From Nematocida parisii ERTm1 (taxonomy: Eukaryota; Microsporidia): a DNA stretch of 64,000 nt. The position numbers were made by a program, and so were the translations under genes. Location of the stretch: contig NW_013524646.1 in the NCBI RefSeq assembly GCF_000250985.1, positions 707,947 through 771,946 of the forward strand, given 5' to 3'. This document shows, piece by piece, positions 37,092-47,200 of the stretch. Below the pieces are notes generated by a model. The model saw only the letters and a list, made by a program, of their open reading frames with translations, was not told where the DNA came from and did not search any database. Every line of letters begins with the position of its first letter. Within the stretch, counting starts at the first letter, position 1.

Positions 37092-38834
37092 TCACACCAG
37101 CTGGGCCTCTTCATATATACACACCTCCTGGGTAATAAAGAGACTCTGCAGCAGGGCTGCTTCTTTCTTTTGCGTCGTGTATGACGTAAGTTTAAGCAGC
37201 CACTCTGCGGGCGGGAGTGTGCGCGTGAGCAGTGTCTGCGTATTCTCTATGCGAGTGTTTTTAAGAATATCTGCAAATACTTTGCATTCATCTACTGTAA
37301 AAGCAGTTCCCACGCGAACATTCTTGTACACTGCTAGCCGTATTGATATCTGTCCGTTGTCAACTGCCAGTACAAAATCCTTTAGAACACACCCTGATAT
37401 GTCATATCCAATTTTGTGCAGGGCTATTCCTATCTGAAGAATCTCCTTTATGTAGTGTGCGGATAGAATTTCAGAAATGTATCCAGTTTTTTCTGTAATA
37501 AGATGCACAGCCCTATCTAAAGAGCCCATTTCCTTATAAGCAGATAGAGCAATGAGCTTGTCTGAGTAATTGACTGCTACTTCTATTGGAACACTGTGCC
37601 CTGTCTGCTCCAGCTCTTTTGATATACTATACTCTGATACATTCTCAATACACTGCAACGCATAGTCCCTGGCATTGAGGGTTATATTTCCATCCCCCAG
37701 ACTGGCTATGCGAGTAACCAGAAAGGATGATCCGCCAAGCTGTTTCTTGACAATATAAAGCATTTCTTTAATAACAAGCTTGCTGCCCACCATGGGGTTC
37801 CCAAACAATGAACCATCGTTAAGAATACTCTGCTGGCGGCACAGCACATTCTTTCCCTCAAGCACGTCCATATTGATAGCTTTTGAGAGAGTTTCGGCAG
37901 GCTCTGGTTGGTTTGGAGGGCTGCTTATTAAGAATCCTTGGTCTTCCGTGGCTATCTTGTCCTGCTCCTCTGCTATTTTTGTAAATGCTTCTGTGTACAC
38001 TTCCTGTATATTATCCGTGTATGGCAGGCTTAGTTCATTTATGTCAAGAGACTTATTCCCCTCCTCCTGTACACCGCACAAAAAAGGTGGTTCGGGTGTA
38101 TTATGTGCTGCAGTGGTTCTGGGTGCATCTTCTAGTGTATCTTGATTTGGAGACGCGCTCTCTAATATTGCATCATTTTGGTCAGAAATATCCTGTTTTT
38201 TTCGTTTTACCAAAAAGTCTGATAGATCGCCTACTTCTGGCTCTTTTTCTTCTTTGTCTTTATCCTTTGAAGATCTCCCCTTTGACCTTCCAAATAAAAG
38301 AGAAACTTCATTCAAGCCCTTTTCTGTTTCCTCTTCATCTATTTTCTTTCTTTTTCTGGTGTGCTGTATAATTCTGTACTCCATGTACGCAATGCACTCA
38401 CTCTCCTTTTGAAGAAGATCTGCCAGATTCATGTATTCCACAATGCATGCCCACTCTCTTCCAAACAGTCTTATTCTGTCAGGCTTTTCCAATGAGTGCT
38501 CCTTTTGTATTGAGTAGTTTACCTTCTCCTCAAGCAATTCTATGGGGTGTGCCTGCGCTTTGATGCCCTCTATCAGCACAGCGTGTGCACACGATTTACA
38601 CCCTTTTTTTACAAAGTGCTCGTGCAATTCCAAATATATCCATGAGCTTAGCAATCCAATACCTTTCATTCGCATAAGAAATAGAATCTCAGAGGACTGC
38701 TTCAGTTGATGCAGTCTCTTCCAAAGAGAGAGATACCACGTGTTGTTATGGAAGTATGGAATGTCCATGTAGTGTATAATGGCATTTCCCAGCTGTTTAT
38801 CCTGTACTGAATCATTCTCCAGTATAATCCCCAT
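37092..38834 (-). CDS. BUB1: BUB1/BUBR1-like spindle checkpoint protein with pseudokinase
   Basis: 580 residues. N-terminal Mad3/BUB1 TPR region (about 25-110): SLWKRLHQLKQSSEILFLMRMKGIG, an LxLxEHFVKKGC helix and HAVLIEGIKAQAHPIELL. A charged disordered middle (about 160-345) follows. The C-terminal ~220 residues resemble a BUB1 kinase: LGGSSFLVTRIASLGDG at the glycine-loop place, YALQC where kinases have ALK, YKEMGSLDRAVHL (hinge), and ILQIGIALHKIGYDISGCVLKDFVLA at the catalytic-loop place. The ATP lysine, the HxD catalytic Asp and the DFG are missing, so it should be catalytically dead. No KEN box was seen. Lies two genes from CDC20, its expected partner in checkpoint signalling. Confidence 0.68.
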   Translation of the reverse strand: MGIILENDSVQDKQLGNAIIHYMDIPYFHNNTWYLSLWKRLHQLKQSSEILFLMRMKGIGLLSSWIYLELHEHFVKKGCKSCAHAVLIEGIKAQAHPIELLEEKVNYSIQKEHSLEKPDRIRLFGREWACIVEYMNLADLLQKESECIAYMEYRIIQHTRKRKKIDEEETEKGLNEVSLLFGRSKGRSSKDKDKEEKEPEVGDLSDFLVKRKKQDISDQNDAILESASPNQDTLEDAPRTTAAHNTPEPPFLCGVQEEGNKSLDINELSLPYTDNIQEVYTEAFTKIAEEQDKIATEDQGFLISSPPNQPEPAETLSKAINMDVLEGKNVLCRQQSILNDGSLFGNPMVGSKLVIKEMLYIVKKQLGGSSFLVTRIASLGDGNITLNARDYALQCIENVSEYSISKELEQTGHSVPIEVAVNYSDKLIALSAYKEMGSLDRAVHLITEKTGYISEILSAHYIKEILQIGIALHKIGYDISGCVLKDFVLAVDNGQISIRLAVYKNVRVGTAFTVDECKVFADILKNTRIENTQTLLTRTLPPAEWLLKLTSYTTQKKEAALLQSLFITQEVCIYEEAQLV

Positions 38835-38859
38835 TAAAAAAATTCATATGATAGCATAT

Positions 38860-39459
38860 TTATTCTTTGCTTGCCGGGTCTTCTAAGAATGCTTCTTCTT
38901 TGGTAAGAAACCTTCCAGAAGGCGCCCTTGGCCGCTTCATAGCATGCTTGTGCCGGCTTTCGTGCTGGTACGCTGCATTTGTTTTCTTTTCTAGAGTGTC
39001 GAGATAGTCACGCCGTTCCTTTCTTCTTTTTATGTACTGATATTGGTTGGCATTGACAAATACGGCATGCTCTCTGCCTGGAGGGTAGTAATCATACTCG
39101 TTTCTATGGGTTGACCGTGTTTCGGTGGGACTGCTGAATGAAAGGTACCCTTGGCCTGGGCTGGCTCTGGTATTGTTTTTGCTAAAGTAATTGACTGACT
39201 TTTCTTTTGGCTGTTGCGCATGTACGTGCGAGGAAGGCGGATGTGTTGCATATGTTGAGAACTGCTCATCAAGAAAATACCTGTTTGCTTCAGCAGGTTC
39301 TGCCGGCGCAGCTGATGAGAACTTTGTCTCATTTGTCATTGAAAAGTTAAACTCTGGCTCAAAAGACGGCTCTGGTTTATAGATGTAGTCATACTCTGAG
39401 AGGTCCAAAAGGTCAAACTTTTTATTATTTCTGTCTTCAACGGGCTTGTTAGAATCCAT
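38860..39459 (-). CDS. HAP2: CCAAT-binding factor subunit HAP2/NF-YA
   Basis: 199 residues. Disordered N-terminus, then the NF-YA core near the C-terminus: VFVNANQYQYIKRRKERRDY (subunit-association helix A1) and YQHESRHKHAMKRPRAPSGRF (DNA-binding helix A2 and GxGGRF-type loop; described in parts). The HESRHxHAMxRxR signature is intact. The linker between helices (YLDTLEKKTNAA) is usable length. Partners NF-YB/HAP3 and NF-YC/HAP5 are not in this window. Sits between the BUB1-like and CDC20 genes, all on the minus strand, 25 and 65 bp apart. Confidence 0.93.
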   Translation of the reverse strand: MDSNKPVEDRNNKKFDLLDLSEYDYIYKPEPSFEPEFNFSMTNETKFSSAAPAEPAEANRYFLDEQFSTYATHPPSSHVHAQQPKEKSVNYFSKNNTRASPGQGYLSFSSPTETRSTHRNEYDYYPPGREHAVFVNANQYQYIKRRKERRDYLDTLEKKTNAAYQHESRHKHAMKRPRAPSGRFLTKEEAFLEDPASKE

Positions 39460-39524
39460 AAAGTTATTTTTGAAACTCGATTTATTTAAGGATGATGAAA
39501 CAACAAATAAACACGGCCGATTGG

Positions 39525-40622
39525 CTACCTGACTAAAAAGTTTGTCAAGTCATTCTCTCGCGCCCTCCAGATACAAACAGTTTCATCGCCAGAACCTGTT
39601 GCAAAGTACTCTTCCTCCGAACTCATTCCAAAATGAATTACTCTGTTTCTGTGGCCCTCAAAAATATGTGTTTGCTTGTTTTTTGTCATGTCTAAAATTC
39701 GCACATCGTTCTGGGTGTACCCATGCGTTGTGATTATTTCGTTCTTTTTGGTCCACCGTATGTTGCACACCTGCGAGCCGTAGTCTATTGAATCAAGGAG
39801 AGTTTCCTTTGCGCCAGATAAGTTCCATATTTTAACTGTTCTGTCGGCTGTTCCTCCCCCAGTGGCAAGTGTGTCCAACTTATCTGGACACCAGCCAAGT
39901 GCCTTTACTGCCGCTTTGTGTGCAGAAAGGATATGTATTGGAGTGCTCGTTCGGTTGTCTACTATAAATACCTTGTTGTCATTGCCCCCAGTTGCTAGAT
40001 AGTCTTTTGACGGGGAATACGCCAGGCCACACACCTCTTGTGTGTGCAGGGAGATGCTTTGGGTCTCTTCAAGAACTCTAATGTCAATTGTTTTGATTGT
40101 TCTGTCTCTGCTTCCTGTAACAGCCTGCCTGCCATTCCACTCCATTGCACCTATCCTGGACTTGTGCAGGTGTCTTTTTGCAAGGATCTTTCCTTCCATG
40201 TCAATTATAGCAATGTCTCCTGTACATGTTCCTGCGCAGATTGTGTTTCCTGTGGGTGATATCTTTACAGAAGTTATGTACGCATTGCTCAAGCGTGCAA
40301 GTAGGCGAGTTTTTCCTGTTAAAAAGTTTTGGACAAAAATTCTTTCATCAAGTGCAAATGCTATACTGCTCCCCTGCCAGTCTAGTAAACTGCTGTAAAA
40401 GTCATCGGCCAGCCCATTTACACGGGTTATTCTAATTGGGGCAGTCTTCTTTTCCCTGAAGATATACTGTGCCCCCTCAAAACTTGGAATAATTTGCCTG
40501 CCTGCGAGTATTTTTTCGTACTCATGGGAAAACATGTGGGAGTCTTGTGGATACATGTGCTTTCTTAGAAGATCCTCGCTTGAGATAGGAGGCTGTTCAG
40601 AAACGAACGCAAATCTCCGCAT
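39525..40622 (-). CDS. CDC20: APC/C activator CDC20 (CDC20/CDH1 family)
   Basis: 365 residues. Short N-terminus (about 70 aa), then a seven-blade WD40 domain beginning with ADDFYSSLLDWQ (the D[DY]YxxLLDW signature of CDC20/FZR1). Strong blades include NGRQAVTGSRDRTIKTIDIR, YLATGGNDNKVFIVD and TLATGGGTADRTVKIWN. These bind degrons and recruit substrates to the anaphase-promoting complex. The C-box is unclear (AGRQIIPS may be a degenerate DR[FY]IPxR) and the protein ends FLVR instead of the usual IR tail. CDC20 versus CDH1 cannot be decided from this alone; proximity to the BUB1-like gene is suggestive. Confidence 0.87.
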   Translation of the reverse strand: MRRFAFVSEQPPISSEDLLRKHMYPQDSHMFSHEYEKILAGRQIIPSFEGAQYIFREKKTAPIRITRVNGLADDFYSSLLDWQGSSIAFALDERIFVQNFLTGKTRLLARLSNAYITSVKISPTGNTICAGTCTGDIAIIDMEGKILAKRHLHKSRIGAMEWNGRQAVTGSRDRTIKTIDIRVLEETQSISLHTQEVCGLAYSPSKDYLATGGNDNKVFIVDNRTSTPIHILSAHKAAVKALGWCPDKLDTLATGGGTADRTVKIWNLSGAKETLLDSIDYGSQVCNIRWTKKNEIITTHGYTQNDVRILDMTKNKQTHIFEGHRNRVIHFGMSSEEEYFATGSGDETVCIWRARENDLTNFLVR

Positions 40623-40881
40623 TGTTTGTAAATAAACAATTTGGGTTATTGAAGTCTTGAATTAAATATGACAATCCAAACAACTCGGATTAATATAAAC
40701 AAAAACAAGTTTAACAGATAAATTGCAAAGTTGTACAAAGAATATTTAATAGAAAATATTTCCGAGTACGGGTTAATATTTAAGATTTAATTTAAGGGAA
40801 ATTGTATATTTGTATTTATTCTGATGTGTATTAAAGACAGAATGAAGTAAAGGATTTTATTATTTGTATGGTAAATAGAGC

Positions 40882-43800
40882 CTATATAAAGTCGTGATAC
40901 TCTTCTTCACGTGATGCTTTTTCCTTTGGAAGTTTTTCTCGGGTAAGTCTTTCCAGTGCATTCGACGTGTCCATGCTTTCAACCTCAACATTCTGCTGGT
41001 TAACAACTGTATTAGCGATATAGTTCTTAAATCGCTGTAGAGACATAATACTCTCTTCAATTGTATTCTTTGAGATAAGACGGAAGACATTCACGGACTT
41101 TTTCTGGCCTATTCTGTGTGCACGATCCATTGCCTGAAGGTCCATCATTGGGTTCCAGTCGTGCTCAAAGAATATAACAGAGTCGGCGCCTGTTAAGTTA
41201 AGCCCTAGACCCCCGGCGTGCGTGGTGAGATACATAATAGACATTTCTGGATCAGAGTTGAACTTTTTGGCAAGCGCAGATCGGTCATCTCCCTTGACGG
41301 TTCCATCCAATCGGAGCCACTTGGCTTCTGGTAAGGCAATTCCTACTTCCTTTATAAGCCTGTCAATTGTTGCCTTATACTGGCAGAAAATAAGCACTTT
41401 GTTATTATTCACCATAACTTTGAGAAGGTCCAGCAGTGCAAGAACTTTTCCAGAGGAAGCCGAGTTCTTTTCTTTTCCTGTGAGAATGCTTGGTACTTCT
41501 GCTCCTGTAAGAAGCGACAGATGTGAGCATGTTTTAATCAGGCGAGAAAGCAGAGAGAAGTTTCCAGATGTAGGAGTAGTTTTTCCATACTCTCCACCAG
41601 CCTCTCCATTCGCAGAAATCTCATTGTATACCTTCTGCTGCATCTCCTCAAGATCAACATAGATGTCAGATATGACTTTCGGTGGAAGGTCGGACAGGAC
41701 CGTCTCTTTCATTCTCCGAAGAATAAAGGGAAGAACTGCCCGATGTAAGTCCTCCAGTTTGACCTTTGCGATTTCTGCCTCATGCGGGGTGCCTTTTCCC
41801 TCCCGGGCCTTTTCAATTGGCTTAATGTACTCCTTCGAAAAGTCTTTTTCCTTTCCAAGGAATCCTGGCATCAGAATATCAAAAAGCGCCCATAGCTCAC
41901 CTACTGTGTTTTGTATTGGCGTACCACTTAGAAGAAGTTTGCTTTCTGCTCTGATCATTTTCACCCGCTGGTGAAGAAGAGTATTTGCATTTCGAATTAT
42001 GTGCCCTTCATCCAGCACAAGATAGAACCAGCTGTGTGATACAAACCTTGTATAATTAAGCCGGAACTTATCAAAGGAGGCAACACAAATGCCCTTTCCA
42101 TAAAACTCATCTATTGAACAGCTACTGAGAGTGGGGAAGTTTGATGAAATTTCCATGTGCCAATGCCCAGTCAGAGCAGAGGGGCAAAGCACCAGAACTC
42201 CCTTTTCTGCACACGTTTTTTCATGCATAGCTAGGAAAGATAGTACCTGAATGGTTTTACCTAGACCCATATCATCACAGAGCATTCCAGAAAGCCCACT
42301 CTTTCGCAGGAAGCAGATCCACTCTACTCCCTTTCTCTGATACTCACGTAGCTTCACATTTATACTTAGCTTGGAGATATCCTCTGACTTCATTAAAGAG
42401 TCCACTCTTTCTCTGGCACTGCTTATCTCGCGCTCTAGCTCTGGGCTGCCGCATGTTATTGGTGTGCGAATCCACATCGATGGGGAGGCAATGGCAAATG
42501 ATTTAGAGGCAAGCTCTCTAAGCCCCTCAACTTGGAAGGGAGTGTTCATCGCCTGCACAAGTGGAAAAACAATGGAAACAAGAAGCGACAGTTCGGAGCT
42601 AGATATTGTGTTGGAAATGAATAGAAGAAACTCTGTATGGTCAGCGCTTTCCTCTTGAACAATCTTCTCAAGTTTTTTAATTATGGCCAATAAGAAGTCT
42701 TCGTTGTTTTTCGGGCTTTTTGATATTAAGTACTTAACTATTCTGTCCATATTGTTCTCTACTGCATAGTCAAAAATAAACTGCACCTGCTCAATCGAGT
42801 CAAAGCATTCCAATGTATTCTGCAGGAAAATCCCACATCTTCCAAGATTCTTTTTCAACTCTAAGAAGACTTCTGTTTCTAGGAATGCATTGTTTACTTC
42901 TCTAAACAGAGTCAGTATCTCCCATTCTGGCTCTTTTTCTTCAAAGTCTTCAGATACTTTTATCTTCTTGCTATCATTTACTTCTTTTAACACCATGTTC
43001 ATAAGCTTGCTCTCTTCCTGTGCGCACACGCATTCTACTACTATGTTAAAGAAGTCTGTAAACTTTGGAAGTGCTGTTTTAATTGCCGCTCCAAGAATCC
43101 TGAGAAGCGAATTGGCTGTGGGTATATTATAGATGTATGCCATAATATCTGCATCATCTGAAGAAGCCGTGTTAAATACGTGGCGTACTAAGCTGTGTGC
43201 TACTCTGCATAGATCACTTTTTTCTCTTCCTGTTGAGTCCTCTAAAAGACTGTCCACCAGTTTACTCTTGATCAAAACCTGCTCTTCATCCTTTGTAGAC
43301 TGTGCCTTAAGCAGAACTGCCGCAATAGCCTTAAAGAAAGAGAAGTAGGGAAGAGAGTTGTTTTGCTCTGTGAAAAATGTAATTATATGCGCTAAAACCG
43401 GCTCGCCGCTCTCTATAAGCACTCTCAATAGCTCTGCTCGCCCTGCCATCACAGAATCTTCACCTAATGACTTGCATCCATCATCAGTTGCGCATATGTC
43501 ACTCTCTCCCATAACTATTTCCATTTTAAGGCTTGAAACCGCGCCTGTCCCAATAACATGAGAAGTGCATACTACAGACAGGAAAGAGTGAATAATTGGT
43601 TTTAGGCTTGTTATCTTAAGCACCACGATTTTTTCTTTAAATAGCTCTGCTGTGCTGTTTAGGATGTCCTGCTCCTGCTCTGCAAGTATGCTAAACAGAA
43701 GAGAAGCAATAAATCTATCTGGGTTAAGCACGGGCATAATCCGTAGTATAGATAAAACAGCCTGCCGCACAGTGTCAATTGGATTTCGAATTAACCCCAG

Positions 43801-45018
43801 CACCGAGCTCCATCTTTCCGCAGTTATTTCCTGCAGGTCATATTTTAGTTGGTGTGACGTCTTCTCAAGAAGGCTGAGTATTTTTGCCTTTGAGATTGCT
43901 AAGTCTTCCTCTTCCTCCAATGACTCCCAGCATTTCTCAATCATGTCTTCTACATCAAGAACCTCATTTATTCTGTCCTGCACTTCCTGCTCTGTGCAGT
44001 CTGCGTATACAGAATAGTATCTGTCCATTATTCCTGTAAGAATACTTGCTGCAATTCTTTTAACATCTTCATCCAGGTCATTCAGCAGATTTAAGCATAT
44101 ATTACAAATCCCCTTAACTATTTCCTTATGCTCTTCCGGCACTATAATACTCTGCACGTACTGCAGACCCAGCAGCCCGCTGTATTTTATTTGCCAGTCC
44201 TCATACGTTCCTAGTGTAGAGAGCAAATAAAGAAGATCCATCACTGTCTTTTGTGTTATAAATGGAAGCAGCTCTTTAAGCGCCTTGGACACAGTCTCCC
44301 GCACCGGAGACACTGCTATATCCATCTCATAGTCATTGAATCGGTCAAGAATCAAAACCCTCAGCATTGGCTCCAAATAAACCTTTGAGTGCAGAAAAGC
44401 TGTTGGCACAATGGATGAATCCCTATCCTGAATCCCTCGAAACATACCCAGCAACAGCAGTGCCGACCCATGCCTTTTTTCCCATACATAAGATTCCAGA
44501 TTCGTTAGCACATGCTGATAAAAGTCCTCGTTTTTCTCAATTTCCTTTTTCTCTTCTATTTTCTGCAGCTTATGAATCTGCTTTCTTCTTCTAAGAAGGC
44601 CGCCTTCGCCAGCCTTGGCGCCTGGTATGCTTATATCACTTAGACTAAGAACTACGTTATGGTCCTCTAAGTCAATAAAGTCCTTTCCTGGCCTGACTGT
44701 TTCGTTTCCCGTGTAGTGTGTAGCCAAAAACTTTGGCGATTTCAGAACAGTATCTATATCAATGTCCAATGCATACTCTTTGCTAGAAAAAGCATCTGAA
44801 ATGGTTCCTGCTTTGAACACTTCTTCCAGTATACGCGCGCCGGAAATCCTGTCTTCCCATACACTGCTTTCTGAAAGAAACAAGAGCTCTTCTAAAAGGG
44901 CGCAGGTTAGTGCAGGAGTGCTGCAATACATTGCAACTATTTCATTGGTTATGTGTCTTTTCACTCCTTTGTTTGGTGCATCTCTAAGCGTTTTAAATAG
45001 TTTGGTTATGCTCGTCAT
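40882..45018 (-). CDS. MOT1: TBP-removing Snf2 ATPase MOT1/BTAF1
   Basis: 1378 residues. N-terminal HEAT-repeat array (about 1-850), starting SITKLFKTLRDAP and including the MOT1-type block WEKRHGSALLLLGMFRGI. The Snf2 ATPase follows: LREYQRKGVEWI, motif I DDMGLGKTIQ (about 913), DEGH box in LVLDEGHIIRN (about 1003), LLSGTPIQN, then helicase lobe 2 with YLTTHAGGLGLNLTGAD, FFEHDWNPMMDLQAMDRAHRIGQ. The DEGH motif and HEAT array identify MOT1, which uses ATP to strip TBP from DNA. Shorter than yeast MOT1 (1867 aa) but with all ATPase motifs. Confidence 0.95.
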   Translation of the reverse strand: MTSITKLFKTLRDAPNKGVKRHITNEIVAMYCSTPALTCALLEELLFLSESSVWEDRISGARILEEVFKAGTISDAFSSKEYALDIDIDTVLKSPKFLATHYTGNETVRPGKDFIDLEDHNVVLSLSDISIPGAKAGEGGLLRRRKQIHKLQKIEEKKEIEKNEDFYQHVLTNLESYVWEKRHGSALLLLGMFRGIQDRDSSIVPTAFLHSKVYLEPMLRVLILDRFNDYEMDIAVSPVRETVSKALKELLPFITQKTVMDLLYLLSTLGTYEDWQIKYSGLLGLQYVQSIIVPEEHKEIVKGICNICLNLLNDLDEDVKRIAASILTGIMDRYYSVYADCTEQEVQDRINEVLDVEDMIEKCWESLEEEEDLAISKAKILSLLEKTSHQLKYDLQEITAERWSSVLGLIRNPIDTVRQAVLSILRIMPVLNPDRFIASLLFSILAEQEQDILNSTAELFKEKIVVLKITSLKPIIHSFLSVVCTSHVIGTGAVSSLKMEIVMGESDICATDDGCKSLGEDSVMAGRAELLRVLIESGEPVLAHIITFFTEQNNSLPYFSFFKAIAAVLLKAQSTKDEEQVLIKSKLVDSLLEDSTGREKSDLCRVAHSLVRHVFNTASSDDADIMAYIYNIPTANSLLRILGAAIKTALPKFTDFFNIVVECVCAQEESKLMNMVLKEVNDSKKIKVSEDFEEKEPEWEILTLFREVNNAFLETEVFLELKKNLGRCGIFLQNTLECFDSIEQVQFIFDYAVENNMDRIVKYLISKSPKNNEDFLLAIIKKLEKIVQEESADHTEFLLFISNTISSSELSLLVSIVFPLVQAMNTPFQVEGLRELASKSFAIASPSMWIRTPITCGSPELEREISSARERVDSLMKSEDISKLSINVKLREYQRKGVEWICFLRKSGLSGMLCDDMGLGKTIQVLSFLAMHEKTCAEKGVLVLCPSALTGHWHMEISSNFPTLSSCSIDEFYGKGICVASFDKFRLNYTRFVSHSWFYLVLDEGHIIRNANTLLHQRVKMIRAESKLLLSGTPIQNTVGELWALFDILMPGFLGKEKDFSKEYIKPIEKAREGKGTPHEAEIAKVKLEDLHRAVLPFILRRMKETVLSDLPPKVISDIYVDLEEMQQKVYNEISANGEAGGEYGKTTPTSGNFSLLSRLIKTCSHLSLLTGAEVPSILTGKEKNSASSGKVLALLDLLKVMVNNNKVLIFCQYKATIDRLIKEVGIALPEAKWLRLDGTVKGDDRSALAKKFNSDPEMSIMYLTTHAGGLGLNLTGADSVIFFEHDWNPMMDLQAMDRAHRIGQKKSVNVFRLISKNTIEESIMSLQRFKNYIANTVVNQQNVEVESMDTSNALERLTREKLPKEKASREEEYHDFI

Positions 45019-45490
45019 ACAAATTAATAATTTCTTCTATTACTGAAAATAAATCCTTTTCTTTTTGTTGATGAGTCTTATTTAATTCAAAGAATCATTT
45101 AACTATTCTAAATATTAAGTGAGCAAAGTAGAAAGTTGGATTGTATTTAGATCAGTGCAATTGCAGCAGGCCCTCTTTAGTATATACATTGCTAGTATTT
45201 TTACAATATTTCCGTTTCTATTGGGCAATTATCAATTTAGCAGAATAATTAAAATTTGGACTATGGTATATTCTTGTATTCTTAGCATATGCACATCAAA
45301 GTACAGAGAAATTAATATAAATATATAGAATAAAAAACTCACAATAAAAAGGCATGAAATAGAAGAGTACTGCCCCTCTCTCTTATACATGAAGATAACT
45401 AATATTTATTCAAGATAGTTTTTCTATTATCCGCTTAATTTGTCTGAAAGCAATTATTAGCTCATTCAATTCCGGCTTATGTGCCATTCT
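45019..45490. other. intergenic, no gene seen
   Basis: About 470 bp upstream of MOT1 and downstream of the RNF121-like gene. An AAATTATTAATTTGT element precedes the MOT1 ATG on the minus strand. No supportable ORF. Confidence 0.5.
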
Positions 45491-46420
45491 CTACATAAAA
45501 AGAATAAGGCCTTGAACCACAGCATATGCTGAGATAAGATTTCCAGTAAAGTCCAGGAATTTAGTAAATAAGTACTCGTTTTTCTGCCATGGGTTCATTT
45601 CAATTTCTGATAAATCAACCCTTTCTTTGCAGGATGGGCAGAAGTCCTTTTTACCAAGTATTTTCCAGTTTTTAATGCAATTAATGTGGAATGACTCCTT
45701 ACAGCCAAGGGTAATTTTTTTGCCCGTGAGCTCTTGCTGGCACATTGGGCACAGATTTCCTTGAGTTTTGGCAGTTTTTGACGGAAGTATGGTTCCTGAT
45801 GCTCGCTCGCTGACAATATCCAGCCCTATACGAATAATTAGAGAGTAGTACAGAACAAACATAAGGCAACGAATACCACTGCTGTATAGTTTTCTGCTTT
45901 CTTTGAAAAACCCAACTGTCACCATAAGATATCCTAAAATTGAAATAATTAAGCTGCATTGGAATATTGCTCGATAGATATTGTACACATTAGTAGATAG
46001 CACCTTTGGCCTTCTTCCCATAAAAACATCTTTAAATGCAACTAAGTGCGCAAATGCAATTAGAAGCCAGACGATAATAAAAAAATAAGACTTTGAGAGC
46101 ACTCCAGTTATGAATGGAAACCAAACAAGTGTAGATATGTTAACTACATTAAATGACTTTGAGTGGTATTTCTTCCACACCGATGCTAGAATTTGCGTCC
46201 CCACAAAAACAATGGCAAGCATAATAATGCTATTAACTGCTGTGCTGCCTCCATCATCCACTTTAATAACAATAACCTCTTTTACAACAATTATGTCTCT
46301 TTCTCCATCCATTGGATAATCTCTTCTGCTAAATGCATGGGGGTCATCTGGAAATCCATGCCTATCTAATCCGGCTGCTTCTTGTTTTGGAGCTTCTTGC
46401 TGTTTTATTTCATGTTCCAT
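45491..46420 (-). CDS. multi-pass RING E3 ligase, RNF121/RNF175-like
   Basis: 309 residues. About four to five hydrophobic spans (between 60 and 205), then a RING: CPMCQQELTGKKITLGCKESFHINC and WKILGKKDFCPSCKERVDL (about 223-270), then NPWQKNEYLFTKFLDFTGNL and a final hydrophobic helix. The post-RING NPW...LDW-type block and the IRGWxIxGKKxxCPxCKExVDL pattern match RNF121/RNF175, ER/Golgi ubiquitin ligases for membrane-protein quality control. N-terminal ~55 residues are polar and cytosolic. Start ATG at 46420 is the only in-frame choice that keeps the first span. Confidence 0.83.
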   Translation of the reverse strand: MEHEIKQQEAPKQEAAGLDRHGFPDDPHAFSRRDYPMDGERDIIVVKEVIVIKVDDGGSTAVNSIIMLAIVFVGTQILASVWKKYHSKSFNVVNISTLVWFPFITGVLSKSYFFIIVWLLIAFAHLVAFKDVFMGRRPKVLSTNVYNIYRAIFQCSLIISILGYLMVTVGFFKESRKLYSSGIRCLMFVLYYSLIIRIGLDIVSERASGTILPSKTAKTQGNLCPMCQQELTGKKITLGCKESFHINCIKNWKILGKKDFCPSCKERVDLSEIEMNPWQKNEYLFTKFLDFTGNLISAYAVVQGLILFM

Positions 46421-46452
46421 TGCTATTTTCTTACAAATATTTGTTTTTTCTC

Positions 46453-46974
46453 TTATATATCCGAAGTTTTACTAGTAAATAAAAAGTACTTTAATTTGCC
46501 TATTATCTCCTTATGTTTTGTAGGAAGTGAAATGTACTCATCACACCCTACAAAAATACTTGCCAGCTGAAGAATTCCAGAGCGCTTCTCTGCTAGGCTA
46601 ATTTCAGTTTCTACCAGCAGTTTTTCCAAAACATTGTATAAAATGTTTATGTGCTGATGCAGCCGATGGTTTTTGGCCTTTTCATGGTATAGCTGATACT
46701 CTATGTCCTCTATATACTGCAGCCTTTTTTCTCTGCTTTTCTTTGCAGCTATTCGGTTTTTTTCTTTTCTGTCCAGCTCAGTTTCAATGCTTTTTATGGA
46801 AAGAATTGCCTGTGCAATTACCTGCGCCTCTTCTCTAGAATCTTCTTGCTCTCTTTCTGTTATTTCTCTATCTTTTTTATAAAGTAGGTCTGCACGTGGC
46901 AGCCCTCTGCATTGATCGCTTTTCTCATCCTGATAGAGCTCTCCTATCCTTTTGTATTGTTTCATGGTTTTCAT
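46453..46974 (-). CDS. bZIP transcription factor
   Basis: 173 residues. Basic region KEKNRIAAKKSREKR (about 69-83) with the N-x-x-A-A-x-x-S-R core of bZIP DNA binding, followed by a leucine zipper with L/Y/I heptads (about 84-120). A helical C-terminal extension and an acidic N-terminal region flank it. Predicted dimer recognising an ACGT- or TGA-type half-site; target specificity unknown. Second ATG at residue 4 is possible. Confidence 0.85.
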   Translation of the reverse strand: MKTMKQYKRIGELYQDEKSDQCRGLPRADLLYKKDREITEREQEDSREEAQVIAQAILSIKSIETELDRKEKNRIAAKKSREKRLQYIEDIEYQLYHEKAKNHRLHQHINILYNVLEKLLVETEISLAEKRSGILQLASIFVGCDEYISLPTKHKEIIGKLKYFLFTSKTSDI

Positions 46975-47200
46975 AAACTGTGAACCATTATGAGTTTTCT
47001 TTTTTTAATAGAACCCTCGATTTATATATATATTTAATCTATTTTTCAAACATATCGAAAAAACAACAAAGAAAAAGTCTACATGACATAAACATATATG
47101 GATTTAATATGTATGTATATGGAAATTAATTAAAGGATAGGACTATTTGCATACAATAAAAATAAAATAGAAGGGCTACTTCACTATACTAAAAGATGCT

